The notes below the pieces were generated by a model. That model did not search any database and was not told the DNA's origin. It saw nothing but the letters and a program-made list of their open reading frames with translations. From assembly GCA_026119935.1 (NCBI GenBank), contig JALRMH010000063.1:1-64000 (forward strand): a DNA stretch of 64,000 nt, given 5' to 3'. Of this stretch, positions 10,507 through 21,207 are shown one piece after another; position 1 is the stretch's first letter, and the number at the start of each line of letters is the position of its first letter. The position numbers were made by a program, and so were the translations under genes. The DNA comes from Endothia cerciana. Taxonomy: Eukaryota; Ascomycota; Sordariomycetes; Diaporthales; Cryphonectriaceae.

Positions 10507-11425
10507 TGCCAGAAAAGGGCGTCTTGGGATGTGGGATGGAGTGCAGAAGTGATGTGAGTCCTGATATCCGTGAATCCCTGCGGTACATGCTTGGCGTGAC
10601 TGGAGAGCATCAAGGCCAAGGAGACAAAACCCATGGAATCTTTGGCGCCGTTCTCCTTCCGAAGCACCTATCCTTGAAGACTCTAGCATCAATTTCGATG
10701 TGCCAACATGGCTCAAAGCAGCCACCTCGCTAGCAAACTCTCTAGTACAGCCACGAGAAATGCATATTGGCATGGTAAGCTTATCAGTCTTATGGGTTAG
10801 GCCTTTTGAACGTACCCGTCTCTCTGAGTAGCGTCTCTTCAAGTACATTCGATCCGTTTTTCTGCATCATGTCAGGCCAGGAGATGACACAGCATCTGCG
10901 CTCGCGAACCACCCAAGTTGTTTCCGACTCTGAACCTTAACACGGGGTCCCTGACGTGCTAATTGACTCCCCTCTCGCATGCACAAGGCTTGCCAAATCG
11001 AGGTCTGCGGTCATCTGGCCCTGGAACATTACTTCGTTTATTTGTGTCCTAAATGATGGCAAGGATTAGACAGCAGAACTCAACTCTGTGGACCCTGCTT
11101 AGGTGACTAGCCATTTGGATCGGTCACAAAGTCGACCTTCAGGTTCTGCTGCTCTCGGAGCCGGATAGGCAAGAACGTGTCCATCTTCAACCTGAAGCAG
11201 GCCGAGTTGTCCCAGCAGCATCGGAGGCGAGGCTAACCCGTCCAGTTTCTCAGACCGAGGCATGTGTCGAGCAACGCGTTGACGCCGCCCAAATCGTGAC
11301 CCAGACCCAGATGCGCTCGAGCACAGGTTGCCCAGGCGCGTGATTTCTTCCACTCGTAGAGGGTAGAGCTATCGTCAGCCAGGATATGATGCGATGTCCA
11401 TCCAAGGACGTATTCGCACCACATC
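10507..11425. other. Intergenic region with a possible coding relic
   Basis: Between the membrane-protein gene and the deaminase gene. On the minus strand at 11235-11420 an open frame of about 60 codons has protein-like texture (regular alternation of Leu, Ala, Arg, Trp), then breaks; a second frame picks up at 11353-11099. I cannot name a family, so it is recorded as a possible pseudogene fragment only. Confidence 0.3.
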
Positions 11426-11926
11426 CTACGGCACATGCCCGGCCTTCGCAACCTTTAAGATCGCCTCCTCCATCCCCGCTACATGCTGGAACCTCACGCC
11501 TGCCCGTTCGAGTGCCTCCCGGCCCGTGTTCTCCTGCACGAACTCCTTGGGCTCCATGACGCCCACGTAGACCACGTCGATGACACCAGCAAGCCGCAGG
11601 ATCCTCTCAGCGCAGGGGAGGTTCCCGCTCAGCCGTTTCGAGCAGGGCTCCACCGTCGTGTAGAGGGCCAGGTTTCGGGGAAGGACGTCTTTTAGTTGTC
11701 CCTCGGGTACACCGTGCTTTTGCGAGAGTTTCGCGAGGCAGCACTGCTCTGCGTGCGTGTTACCCTCGAGCTCAAGGGTGTAGCCGTCAGCCAGTATCGT
11801 GTTGGTAGACTGGTCTACCAACACCGCGCCGACGCAGAAGTTTGTGGGTTTTGGAGGGGATTTGCTAGCTAGGCTGAGGGCGTACTGCATATAGGCATGG
11901 TGGTCATTGGGTTTGATGTCCGCCAT
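11426..11926 (-). CDS. Cytidine/deoxycytidylate deaminase family protein (RibD-N-like)
   Basis: This is a single-exon gene of 166 residues with the zinc-dependent nucleoside deaminase signature: H58-A-E60 (NTHAEQCC), and P94-C95 with the third ligand C105 (EPCSKRLSGNLPCAERI). The longer spacing between the two cysteines, with the Ser-x-Arg-Leu-Ser-Gly-Asn insertion, is the riboflavin-deaminase (DRAP deaminase) style rather than the cytidine deaminase style. Related proteins deaminate the ribosylamino-pyrimidine intermediate of riboflavin synthesis. No reductase domain is attached, so this is a stand-alone deaminase; assignment of the substrate is inference. The upstream neighbour on the other strand (DNAJC9-like) starts about 360 bp away, giving a shared divergent promoter region. 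Confidence 0.8.
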   Translation of the reverse strand: MADIKPNDHHAYMQYALSLASKSPPKPTNFCVGAVLVDQSTNTILADGYTLELEGNTHAEQCCLAKLSQKHGVPEGQLKDVLPRNLALYTTVEPCSKRLSGNLPCAERILRLAGVIDVVYVGVMEPKEFVQENTGREALERAGVRFQHVAGMEEAILKVAKAGHVP

Positions 11927-12286
11927 AGCGTGAGACGCCGGTTGGTATGGATACGGTTGAAAAGGAGCCTGGAAACCAGGCGAGGAACTGCGTGGGATGG
12001 GGCGACGTTAAAAGCTGGCCCCTGCGGTCACTGTGGGAGCTACCGCCAGACCCCTGTAGAGCCCTACATTAGCAGCGCCGCACTGAGGGGGGACGGGGGG
12101 CCACCTGCTAAATTTAGGGACCACGGGTCTAGGTGTGATCTCTACAGTGGGTGACCCCACCTGCAGCTGCACCGAAAGCCCGACGCGTTTGGCCTTGGGG
12201 AGGGGCGCGTCTCCAACCCGACGCACGCCCCCTCCATCACTTACCTCTCCAAGACAACCCGAGGAACAACGACCACACAGCCCACC
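11927..12286. promoter_or_regulatory. Divergent promoter region, deaminase / J protein
   Basis: This 360 bp spacer separates two outward-facing start codons and must contain both promoters. It holds G-rich runs (12085-12101) and a pyrimidine-rich leader before 12287. No TATA box is obvious. Confidence 0.5.
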
Positions 12287-13345
12287 ATGACTAACATCGA
12301 GGACAACATAGACTCAGAGCTGCCTGCCATCGACCCCTACGAGGTCCTCGGGATCGAGCGCAACGCGTCGCCTGATAAGATCAAGTCGGCGTACCGCAAG
12401 GCCGCGCTGAAGCACCACCCAGGTACGCCCCTCTGCCTCACCCAGCTTCCCCTCTCAGAAGATTGAGGACCACCCCTTTCCTCACGTCAGCGTGTGAACT
12501 GAGACCTCACACTCGACAAAACAGACAAGGTCGCCGACTTCCAAAAGGCAGAGGCGCACACCACGTTCCAGCGCATCGCCCTCGCCAACGCCATCCTGTC
12601 AGACCCTGTGCGCCGTAAACGCTACGACAATACCGGCTCCACCTCGGACTCCATCCTCGACGCCGACGGCTTCGATTGGGCTGCGTACTACCGCGAGGCG
12701 TATGTGGACGCCGTCAGTGCCAGCTCCATCAACAAGTTCGCCCAGAAATACAAGGGCAGCGATGAGGAGAAGGACGACGTCCTGGTTGCCTACGAGAGGC
12801 ACAAAGGGAACATGGCGAAGCTGTACGAGACCGTCATGCTCAGCAACGTGCTCGAGGACGACGAGCGGTTCCGTGAGATCATCGATGAGGCTATCGAGAG
12901 TGGGGACATCAAGGCGTTCAAGGCTTACACCCAGGAGAGCGCTGCGTCAAAGGAGGCACGGAAGAGCGCGGCCAGAAGAGAGGGGGTCGAGGCAGAGGAG
13001 TATGCGAAGGAGCTGGGCGTACATCATAAGCTTTTCGGAGACAAGAAGGGCGCCGGCGCCAAGGGCAAGGGCAAGGGCAAGGGCAAGGCCAGGGGAGAGG
13101 AGAATTCCGAGGAGGCGCTCGCGGCTCTGATCAAGGGCAGGCAGAAGGAGCGTGGCGATGCGTTCCTAGATTCGCTGGCGGAGAAGTATGGTGCTACTGC
13201 GGGTCCGGCGAAGAAGGGCAGGAAGAAGCAGGTCGAGGAGGAACCGGACGAGGAGGCCTTCCAGGCTGCTGCTGCCAGGCTGAGCAAGAAGAAGAAGGCG
13301 AGTGAGGACCCGGCGTCCAAGGCGAGCAAGAAGACAAGGCGCTGA
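12287..13345 (+). CDS. DNAJC9-type J-domain protein
   Basis: Two exons (12287-12422, 12525-13345) give 318 residues. The J domain occupies about residues 16-85: PYEVLGIERNASPDKIKSA, the KAALKHHPDK loop whose HPD motif is split by the intron (CCA-G | AC-AAG), then QRIALANAILSDPVRRKRYD. The middle part (about 90-210) matches the DNAJC9 group, with FDWAAYYREAY, an INKFAQKYKGSDEEKDD segment and YERHKGNMAKLYE. DNAJC9 relatives stimulate Hsp70 and in animals act as a histone H3-H4 co-chaperone; the same role here is inferred from homology. The C-terminal third is lysine-rich and low-complexity, with a G-K-G-K repeat (about 242-255), suiting a nuclear protein. The intron 1 donor is GTACGC and the acceptor ACAG. 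Confidence 0.88.
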
Positions 13346-13866
13346 GCGGGTCTTGTGCAGCCTTCCTTCTGCTTTGCATTTTCGGTCTGGCGCTAGGGTC
13401 TCGGATGGACAAATGGATGTGGCAAAGGCCAATGGGTTGCGTTATGATCAGAGCCAACGCGTTGATGACCTTACGAGCATTGGCGTCTAGCGATACAACA
13501 ATTGATGAGGCAATCTCGCTGCCGGCCTTCCTATTCCCTAAGTTGATTCTCTCTGCCGGGGGTGGGGGGACGCCTTTCACAACATACCACACGAAGATAG
13601 GCAGCCCCCACGACAAATTGCAACAGTATTATTTATATTATGTCCTGCGTCACCAACCCCGATGCTAGCCGCGCAGAAAGTACTATGTATTCTTAGGCGC
13701 ACAGACCCTAACCCTCTGAAACAGAAGGTTTCCCTCCTTCGACCTCCGCCCTCGGCGCCGCTGCTAATAAACCCTTGTCGGAGCCACAATCTGTAGATGA
13801 GGTGAAAAGGCGCAAGACTCACTCATTTCTTGTCATACCTGTATCATTGAACAAGCGGGGGACAAG
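13346..13866. other. Intergenic region, J protein to P5C reductase
   Basis: Contains the 3' flank of the J-protein gene and the promoter of the reductase gene, both on the plus strand. Only short frames without resemblance to known proteins are present. Confidence 0.5.
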
Positions 13867-15077
13867 ATGGCGCCCGATCTCTCATCCAAGAGCATCTGCT
13901 TCATAGGTACGTCGACCAGGTCCTCAAACTGAGCGAGGATGCTTGCCCTACGCGACCCTCCCCCCTCTTCCTCTCACCCGACAGGTTATAGTACAGCAGC
14001 TTCATCAGATGAGATGCACGCTACCTCCCATAGTCCTCACTGTATCGGGCCCACAGGCTGACAGCGCAACAGGAGGCGGCAACATGGCAGCAGCCATAAT
14101 CTCCGGGCTCGTCTCCACGTCCTTCTCGTCCGCCAGGTCCCAGATCCACGTCTCGGAGCCCTGGGACGTCAACCGCACCAAGATCGCCTCGCTCGGCGTC
14201 CGCACCACCACCTCCAATGCCGAGGCTGCGGCCGGCGCCGACATCCTCATCCTAGCCGTGAAGCCGCAGGTCGCCAAGGACGTGTGCCGGGAGCTCTCGG
14301 GCGCGTGGTCCACCGGCCCGGAGGGCGGCGGGGCGGCGGGTGGCGGCGACGAGCCGCGGGCCAAGAAGGCGAAGGCCGAGGGGGGCGACCTGCCGCTGGT
14401 TGTGAGCATCGCGGCTGGCATCACGGCCGAGAGCCTGCGGAAGTGGTGCACCACCTCTGGCGGCAGGGCGCCCCCCGTGGTCAGGGTCATGCCGAACACG
14501 CCTGCGCTACTGGGTGAGGGGGCCTCGGGTCTCTTTGCGGGGGGCGACGTCAGCTCGGAACAAAAAGAGCAGGTCACGGCATTGCTGGGGAGCGTGAGTA
14601 AGGCGACGGAGTGGGTTGAGAAGGAGGAGCTGCTAGATGTCGTCACCGGTCTGTCCGGTACGTGCCCCCAGCCATGACACTTACCCCACCGGAGCCATCT
14701 CAACTACGCCTTTCTTTGGGCTTAGTATCTTATGTTCAGTGTTGCGATGGCTGATAATCAAGATAGGTTCCGGCCCCGCCTACTTCTTCGCCATGGTGGA
14801 GCACCTTATCACCGCCGCAACGAAGCTCGGTCTGTCGGAAGAACAGGCCACCCGCCTGGCCAAGCAGACGTGTCTCGGCGCGGGCAAGATGCTCGTCGAG
14901 GCGGATGCCGAGACCACGCCGTCGCAGCTGCGGAAGAACGTCACGAGCCCGAAGGGCACGACCGAGGCCGCGCTCAAGAGCTTTGAGGCGTCTGGATTCG
15001 AGGGAACCGTGGACAAGGCTGTGAAGGCCGCCACGGAGAGGGGAGAGGAGCTTGGGAGAACGCTGGGGGAGATGTGA
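13867..15077 (+). CDS. Pyrroline-5-carboxylate reductase
   Basis: Three exons (13867-13906, 14073-14657, 14767-15077) yield 311 residues. The enzyme reduces delta-1-pyrroline-5-carboxylate to L-proline with NAD(P)H, the last step of proline synthesis. The Rossmann motif SICFIGGGNMAAAI is split by intron 1 after the first glycine's G, and intron 2 falls in the GLSGSGPAYFF motif at the start of the dimerisation domain. Further family features are ILAVKPQVAKDV, VSIAAGIT, VVRVMPNTPALLGEGASG, ATRLAKQTCLGAGKML and VTSPKGTTEAAL. A Gly-rich insertion with AKKAKAEGG (about residues 145-165), not present in short bacterial ProC, sits between the NAD domain strands. Both junctions keep frame and use GTACGT donors. 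Length is normal for fungal Pro3. Confidence 0.93.
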
Positions 15078-15597
15078 GCAGACGGGTGGCTAGGTGGTAG
15101 GAACTTGGGACGGCACCGTGGGTCAACCCTGAGAAGGTCGTCTGATCTGTCTGGCGCGAGATTCGGGTTCGGAGCAAGAAAGCGTATGGGTGGGCAGGAT
15201 AAAACGCGTATCCGGTCATGGCATAGACTTCAACCATCTCCAACACAGAGATACAGATGACTTCAATTGATACCCGACCGCAAACACGCCTATGTTTTGG
15301 ATAATACAGAGAACTACTCACCAATCCCCAAAGTTTTGTATAGTACAAGAGGACCACAAACTGCGCCCACCACTGCTTCTGCACAAGGCTGTTCCGTAAA
15401 ATGCGCTCCTTGAATCCTTATTCGACGTGCAGGACGCCATAGTCACGAGGACAGGGGCAGAGACACCGCTTGGACGTCGGCCCAGATCCTTGCCCTACTG
15501 ATGCTGAACGCTTGTACACGAGGTTTGGTGTCGGCCGAACTCGTTGGGCGCAGAGTCGCAAGGACCATGTATCCTCGGTCCCATCCCATCCGGGGTT
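15078..15597. other. Convergent 3' intergenic region
   Basis: The reductase (+) and the Ca2+/H+ exchanger (-) end towards each other here, so this holds both 3' untranslated regions. No gene is seen. Confidence 0.5.
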
Positions 15598-17231
15598 CTA
15601 GTTCAGCCCGAACAGCGAGAGGAGCGGGCTTGCCACATCGCGATCGAGAGCGTCACTGGGAGTAGCATAGAACGCGACAGCGATGATGACGTAAAGACCG
15701 AACAGCATCGCTCCCTCCAAGTAGTTCGACCTGCCGTCCTGAACCACGTACGTGACCACGAGGACGGAGATGAAGAAGGCAACGGTCTCGAAGGTCTCGA
15801 AATGGAAATCCATCTCCTTTCCCATGGCCCAACCCAGGAGCACAAGGAATGGGGTGACGAGCAGGGCGATCTGGATGCTGGATCCAACTGCGACTCCCAT
15901 GGCCTGCAGAATATCAGTGTGTGCCTTCTTCGCGAATGACTGAGTCTTGCGCGCCGAGGGTCAACTCACCAGGTCCATTTTGTCTCTGATGGCAACGACA
16001 CAGGCTGTGACATGTTCCGCCGCATTGCCCACAATCGGGATCAGGATCAGGCCAATGAAATTCTTGCTAATCTTTCCAGTGGCGACGATGTCGTCAATGC
16101 TGTCGACAAGGTAGTCCGCGCAGAAGGAGATGACGACAGTCACGCCGACGAGGACCGCGGCGGCAGACCATGCGCTCATAGAGGCCTCCTCTGGCTCCTC
16201 CTGCTCTCCCGGCTCATCCGACGCCGGTGGCGCCTCGGGGTTGAACAGATTCTTATGTGTCCGGAGCTGGAAGTAGAGGTAGAGCACGTATAACAAAAGC
16301 AAGATGATGGCCGTTCCGCGGGAGAGAATCAGGATGCTCTCGGTCGCAGCTTTCTTGTTCTTCCCCCCCTCCATGACCATGGCGAGGGTGGCAGGGATCA
16401 CCATGGAGGCTGCCGACAGCGCCATCAAGGAGCAAGCGGTCTGCGCCGTGCCGGAAGCAAACTGCTGTTCCGACCCGACGCCATTGCCGTCTCTCATGTT
16501 GAAGACGCCGCCCAGGAAGAAGCACATGCCCATGACGAGAAGTAGGTTGGACAAGATCGAGCCCAGCATGGACGACTTTACGACCTCGATCTGGTCGTTC
16601 TGCAGAGCAATGATGCTCACCTATCCCGACGTGTCAGTCGTCACACTACGAGCAGCGGCCGGATGGGGCCACTCACAATCAGCTCGACGGCATTGCCAAA
16701 GGTGGCATTGAGCAGACCACCAAGGGTCTCACCCAGCCTGACCGAGATCTCTTCGGTCGCGAAGGAGAGGATGGCCGCCAGAGGGATAATGGCGAAGAAG
16801 TTGAGAGTGAACACAGCCGTGGAGCCCCACCCGAGCGCACCGGCGACAAGGCCGAGCGGGACGAAGACGAGAAGAACATTCACATAATCTGGCGAGTGGT
16901 GAGCGCACGACCCGGACAATAGCTCTTATGAGGACAACGCCCCATGAAGGGTGGGCATGGGACAGCACAACATACTGCTGAGCAGGGTAACCTTGAAGAC
17001 ATTGAAACAGTGCACCGGCCATCTGACGAAGGGGCTTGGATGGTCCAGTCCGGGAGTCTTTTTTGGATCGAGGAAGACCTGTCGCCAGAAGTCCTTGCGG
17101 CTGTGGTGGTTGTTGTTGGCGCCGGCGCCGTTCGGGAGGAGAGAGGTGGTTTCGTCGGCCACATGAGACTGGCCCTCGCCGGAGCCGGGGTTGCCGTTTG
17201 GCCTTAGGCCGGGCCCGGTATTGGTCCGCAT
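15598..17231 (-). CDS. Vacuolar Ca2+/H+ exchanger (CAX/Vcx1 family)
   Basis: Four exons (17231-16976, 16888-16677, 16620-15970, 15903-15598) give 474 residues. CAX antiporters move Ca2+ (and Mn2+) into the vacuole in exchange for protons. The first half has NYVNVLLVFVPLGLVAG, then LSFATEEISVRLGETLGGLLNATFGNAVELI, the first signature; intron 2 ends exactly after it. The second half has the matching repeat with FIGLILIPIVGNAAEHV, then MGVAVGSSIQIALLVTP. About eleven membrane segments can be traced, with an acidic central loop (DEPGEQEEPEE). All joins keep frame. A soluble N-terminus of about 80 residues precedes the first helix, as in autoinhibited CAX proteins. The start is the first Met after the splice-like AATCAAGCAG, so an additional 5' untranslated exon is possible. 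Confidence 0.93.
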
Positions 17232-19190
17232 CTGCTTGATTGTTCTTTTGAAGGAAACGGTGACTGTAATGCGGCAAGGCGCAGGGTTATCGGTCAGCGC
17301 TCCTGGTCTCAACAGCGCACCGGACACCCCAAGAGGGAGTTGACGGCTGAGCTCGGATGGGGAACGTCGACCTCAGCTGGACGCTCATAGACGGGAGAGG
17401 CAGCGAGGCGAGGTCGGGCATCAAGAAAGATATGGTTTGGTAGCGAGGTCGGCGAATAAGAAAGGCTGAGAATGATGGGATAATAAAGAAGGGAAAGGGA
17501 ATGCGTGAGCTGTGAAACAAGCACCACGAGGGGTGGAGGCTGTGCAAGTTTAAAAAAAAAAAAAAAAGCCGCGCGAACTGTGTTGATAGGCCACTCACCG
17601 TAAACCATATTCACGGGCAGACTCTCTCCCCGGGTCGTTGCGCTGCAGTGGTGATAAGTGGGCAGGGAGACCGGGCAGACTGCTAGGTTGATCCCAATAT
17701 CCCACGACGAGTGACAAGGCCGGTTGAGGAATAACCAAGCAACACCTGGTAGTGTGGGGGGGGGGGGTCCACGGGGTACTCTGGGCTCCAGTGCTCGCTG
17801 CCGTGTGCGAGGGACGGGTTATGCCTAAAGCGTCTTGATGCTAGCCTGGCGATTTTCCCTCTGCAGCAAGAGGTACGGATGTGGTGGTGGTCGATGACGG
17901 CTGGCTGGGCTTGGCCCTCTGGGGCTGTGGCTGGAACCGAGCGGGTGGAACAGGTCGTTCGGATTCGGAGATTTGTGGTGCTACTTGCTCAAGGGTCTTG
18001 GCTGATCCGGAGCGATGACGACAGCTTGTCAGGACGGACGTGCTGGGGGGGTGAGGACGGGGCGGTCGAGGTGAAGAGGACGATGGGACGGGAGGAAATT
18101 GCTCGCCCAGACTGACGACGGGATTACCAAGAGGACTGTTGAGGCGCGAGGCGGTCGCAAGGAGGAGAGCTGATACTGAACGGATGAGGGAGAGGAGGAA
18201 GGGGGACAGGCTCACCTTGAAGATATCAAGTCCCATACAGGCCAAAGAATAATTTTTGGCCTCGAACACAACCCCTGCCCTGCAACGACAGCTCAGTCAG
18301 GTATCCAGACCGCGTATGCAGGGAATTGTGAGTTGAGGGTAGGCGAGCGATAGTCGAACGTCTCCACGCCACCGAGAAGAAGAAAAGGAAAAAAAGAGGT
18401 CCAGGTGCCGTGTGTTGGCAGACGGGGAATGTGTCTGGAATGAGCTCCTGGTCGAACTGGACCGGCTCAATCCTCGATTGAGATAAGGAACAGAACCCTG
18501 ACGACGACGATGCGCATGCACAACCTCACAACCAGCAGCAGCGAGGACGAGCTGCTTCTGGCACGACCTTGGCACTGCAGCAGGCCAAGCTTGGCTCGTG
18601 GTGGGGGGGGGGGGCCTGGAACGACGGGGGAGGGGAACCTCGAACAGGGGCAGCTGCAAGGGGGACGGACAGGTCGCTACGTCAGATTGGTCAATGCACA
18701 TACAACATCATAAAGTTTTGACCATCCCACATCCTGACCTGGCAATCTTGGGACTTGCTGACTTGGCAACCCGTGGGCGGCCTCACCTGCAAGGGACCCT
18801 GCCACGTCCTGTCGGTCACGACGTTGCCCTCGAGCTTATCGCGCCTGGGGACTTATCGATAAGGACGGTGTTCGCCGCGTGGGACGGGACGTGAGACTTG
18901 GTTCCTGGGCCGCCCTGAGGCGGTCTCCCGCGCAATCTTCGACCTGAACGCACCACCAGATCTTGTGGCAGGTCTGGGTCGAGCCGCCGCGGCCCGGTCC
19001 ATGGACGCGACAGGCGGCGACAGCTGCGACCTGGTGGTCCCCGTGAGCCGGCCACCGCGCCAACCACGCAGCGCCCGATCTCCGGTGAGGGGCCTGAGGT
19101 AGATACGGGGTTCGCAGGGTGCGGCATGCTGCCTGGAAACACATCATCACACGCTCCTACCAAGGCCTGCCGGACCGAGCAGTCTCGAGG
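17232..19190. other. Divergent intergenic region, Ca2+ exchanger / Stn1
   Basis: About 2 kb between outward-facing genes. It contains a poly-A run (17553-17567), a G12 run (17756-17767), another G12 run (about 18603-18614) and Pro/Ser-rich open frames on the minus strand (17841-18269) that look like CT-rich leader sequence rather than protein. A 5' untranslated exon of the exchanger gene may lie here. Confidence 0.45.
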
Positions 19191-19922
19191 ATGGCCGCAA
19201 GGACGAGCAGGAGGACGGCCTACGGGCGTGAGGACGTCGAGTACAAGGACGGCCTCCCGTTTTACCCCCAGTACTGCTTCAGGCTCTCCCCGACCATCAA
19301 CACCTACTGTCACCTCCGGGCCGGCGACCTTGAGACCCTCACGGCACACTCCGGCTTTAGGGGTATGTCCTACGCACGGCCGCCTTCCTCCTTCCACAGT
19401 CCCAACTCCCAACATGCTCACGTCTTCATAGGGCAGAACGTCTTCTTCCATCTCAACCACCCCGTCCAGTGGGTGCGCATCGCAGGTGTAGTCGTTGCCA
19501 TCGATGAATTCCCCGGCCGCCGGATTTACACCGTCGATGACAGCAGCGGCGTATGCATCGAGTGCGTCGTCGATGTTCCCAGGACCGACGCTGCCCTCTT
19601 GGCCGCCACTGCTGCCGCCGCTGCCGCGTCGAAGCAACCGAAGGGCTCTGCCACCACGACCACAACGGACTCGCCACCCAAGGCCACGGTTCCGGCAGAC
19701 GTCGATGTCGGTACCATTATCGACATCAAGGGGGGCCTGACGCTCTTCAGGGGGCACAAGCAGGTCAGGATCCTCAAGCTAACCGTCGTACGCTCGACGG
19801 AACAGGAGGTGGCCTTCTGGGAGAAGACCAAGCAGTTCCGGCAGGACGTGCTGTACACGCCGTGGAAGCTCACCGAGAAGGAGGTCAGGAGGTGTCGCAA
19901 AGACGAGGAGAGGCGGAGGTAG
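19191..19922 (+). CDS. Telomere-capping protein Stn1 (OB-fold)
   Basis: Two exons (19191-19362, 19432-19922) give 220 residues. Stn1 with Ten1 binds the telomeric overhang in the CST complex and limits telomerase and resection. The family pattern is clear: YPQYCFRLSPTINTYCHLRAGDL, then after the intron GQNVFFHLNHPVQWVRIAGVVVAIDE, followed by YTVDDSSGVCIEC, all in the OB-fold. A low-complexity Ala/Lys/Thr loop (about 135-165) is inserted before the strand IIDIKGGLTLFRGHKQVRILKLTVV. The C-terminus FWEKTKQFRQDVLYTPWKLTEKEV is the conserved closing helix. No winged-helix domain follows, in keeping with the short Stn1 of filamentous fungi. The 69 bp intron is a multiple of three with no stop, so retention would add 23 residues. 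Confidence 0.82.
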   Translation: MAARTSRRTAYGREDVEYKDGLPFYPQYCFRLSPTINTYCHLRAGDLETLTAHSGFRGMSYARPPSSFHSPNSQHAHVFIGQNVFFHLNHPVQWVRIAGVVVAIDEFPGRRIYTVDDSSGVCIECVVDVPRTDAALLAATAAAAAASKQPKGSATTTTTDSPPKATVPADVDVGTIIDIKGGLTLFRGHKQVRILKLTVVRSTEQEVAFWEKTKQFRQDVLYTPWKLTEKEVRRCRKDEERRR

Positions 19923-21187
19923 GCATGCCGCCCGCCCGATGGAAGAAGCAGAAGACTCTTCCTGGAAGCAGGGCACCTGATGCCGCGACAACGGTCCTGT
20001 CGGGCATGTCCGCACCAAGGCTGAGGGGCTGGGCGTCCCACCTGCCACCTGTATGCTCGAGGGTGCAGTGAGCGGTCCATCTGCCCCTCCCCCCGCCCTC
20101 AACAACATCGCGCACAGGCTCCAGTGCGTCGCGATGGCCTCCCGCCAACTAGACAAGAACCTCATAATTCGTGCATGGCTTCCGCTGCTACAGATTTCTG
20201 CGGCTCGGTTATGGGTAGTGCGCGGGTACGGGATGCTCCGCCCCGGGTCTACTTTGCTGGACCACCCGGGGTACCCTCAGGCGTTCGCCCTCCAATGACA
20301 GAGCACCCCTGGCGCGAAAACGGGCGTCACTACCTTTGATCAACGCGGTGCCATCGGAGTCGCCACTACGATTCTCATTCGCTCAATAGTGAATACCCGC
20401 CGCCTTTTTTGAACTACAACTCTTTGAGGTTTTAAGCCGCGGCTTGGACCGATTGACGGCCGGGCTGCATGTACTTTGGTTGAATGAGACGGCCCCTGGT
20501 GTCGTTGACAGCAGTCGATACGTCGTCAACATGCTTGTTTCGACGTGCGCTTGGAGGCTTCTCGCCAGGAACGTGAAGATGGTGAGCGAACTCGCCTCGT
20601 GTCTGGCAAGGGTTGCTGCAGGCGAAGCGAGTGCTCTCCATATCATCGCTATCACGGTGCCCAAGAGCCACTGCGGATTGGAGAGGGTCGTCGAGAAGGA
20701 GACAGCCACGGTTTCGGTCCAGACACGACTCCCCGTTTCGTCGAGAACACCTTGCGCCTACTCGAGAATGGAAGAAGGACTTTCTCGCTCGGATTACCCG
20801 ACGTCGCACATATAAATACACCTCCCATCACGCGAAGGAATGGGTAAGCAAATAGGCCGGCTCCCATAGGTACGCCACCGCCCACGACAGCCCAGACGGG
20901 TTCTGCATCTGCATGGAGCGCAATCCTGGCTACTTTCCCAGTCCGGTCGATTACCTAGATTTGTACATACATAGCGGGCCCAACCAACCATCTGGTTCTC
21001 ACCCCATCTGTTGTGCCCTGTAGGGCGGGATCCTCAAGGATGGAAGCTACTACTGAGATCGGGTGAAGGAAGGGTATGACGGATTTTATGCCGACCTACC
21101 CAGATTGGCCCAGGTACGCGAGTATCAGATCTCACGGTGAGGCATAGGCTGTGCGGCCGCCGAGGGGGAAGAGAAGTGATCCCGATC

Positions 21188-21207
21188 CTCTCTCTCTCTC
21201 TCTCTCT
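21188..21207. repeat. CT microsatellite
   Basis: About ten CT units in an otherwise non-repetitive spacer. Confidence 0.8.

Noticed and set aside
17841..18269. Minus-strand ORF of 142 codons upstream of the Ca2+ exchanger
   Set aside because: Ser/Pro/Thr-rich CT-type leader sequence with no conserved segment; at most part of a 5' untranslated region.
20444..20815. Plus-strand ORF of 123 codons
   Set aside because: Overlapped by open frames in the other phases and on the minus strand, and no recognisable motif or splice extension.
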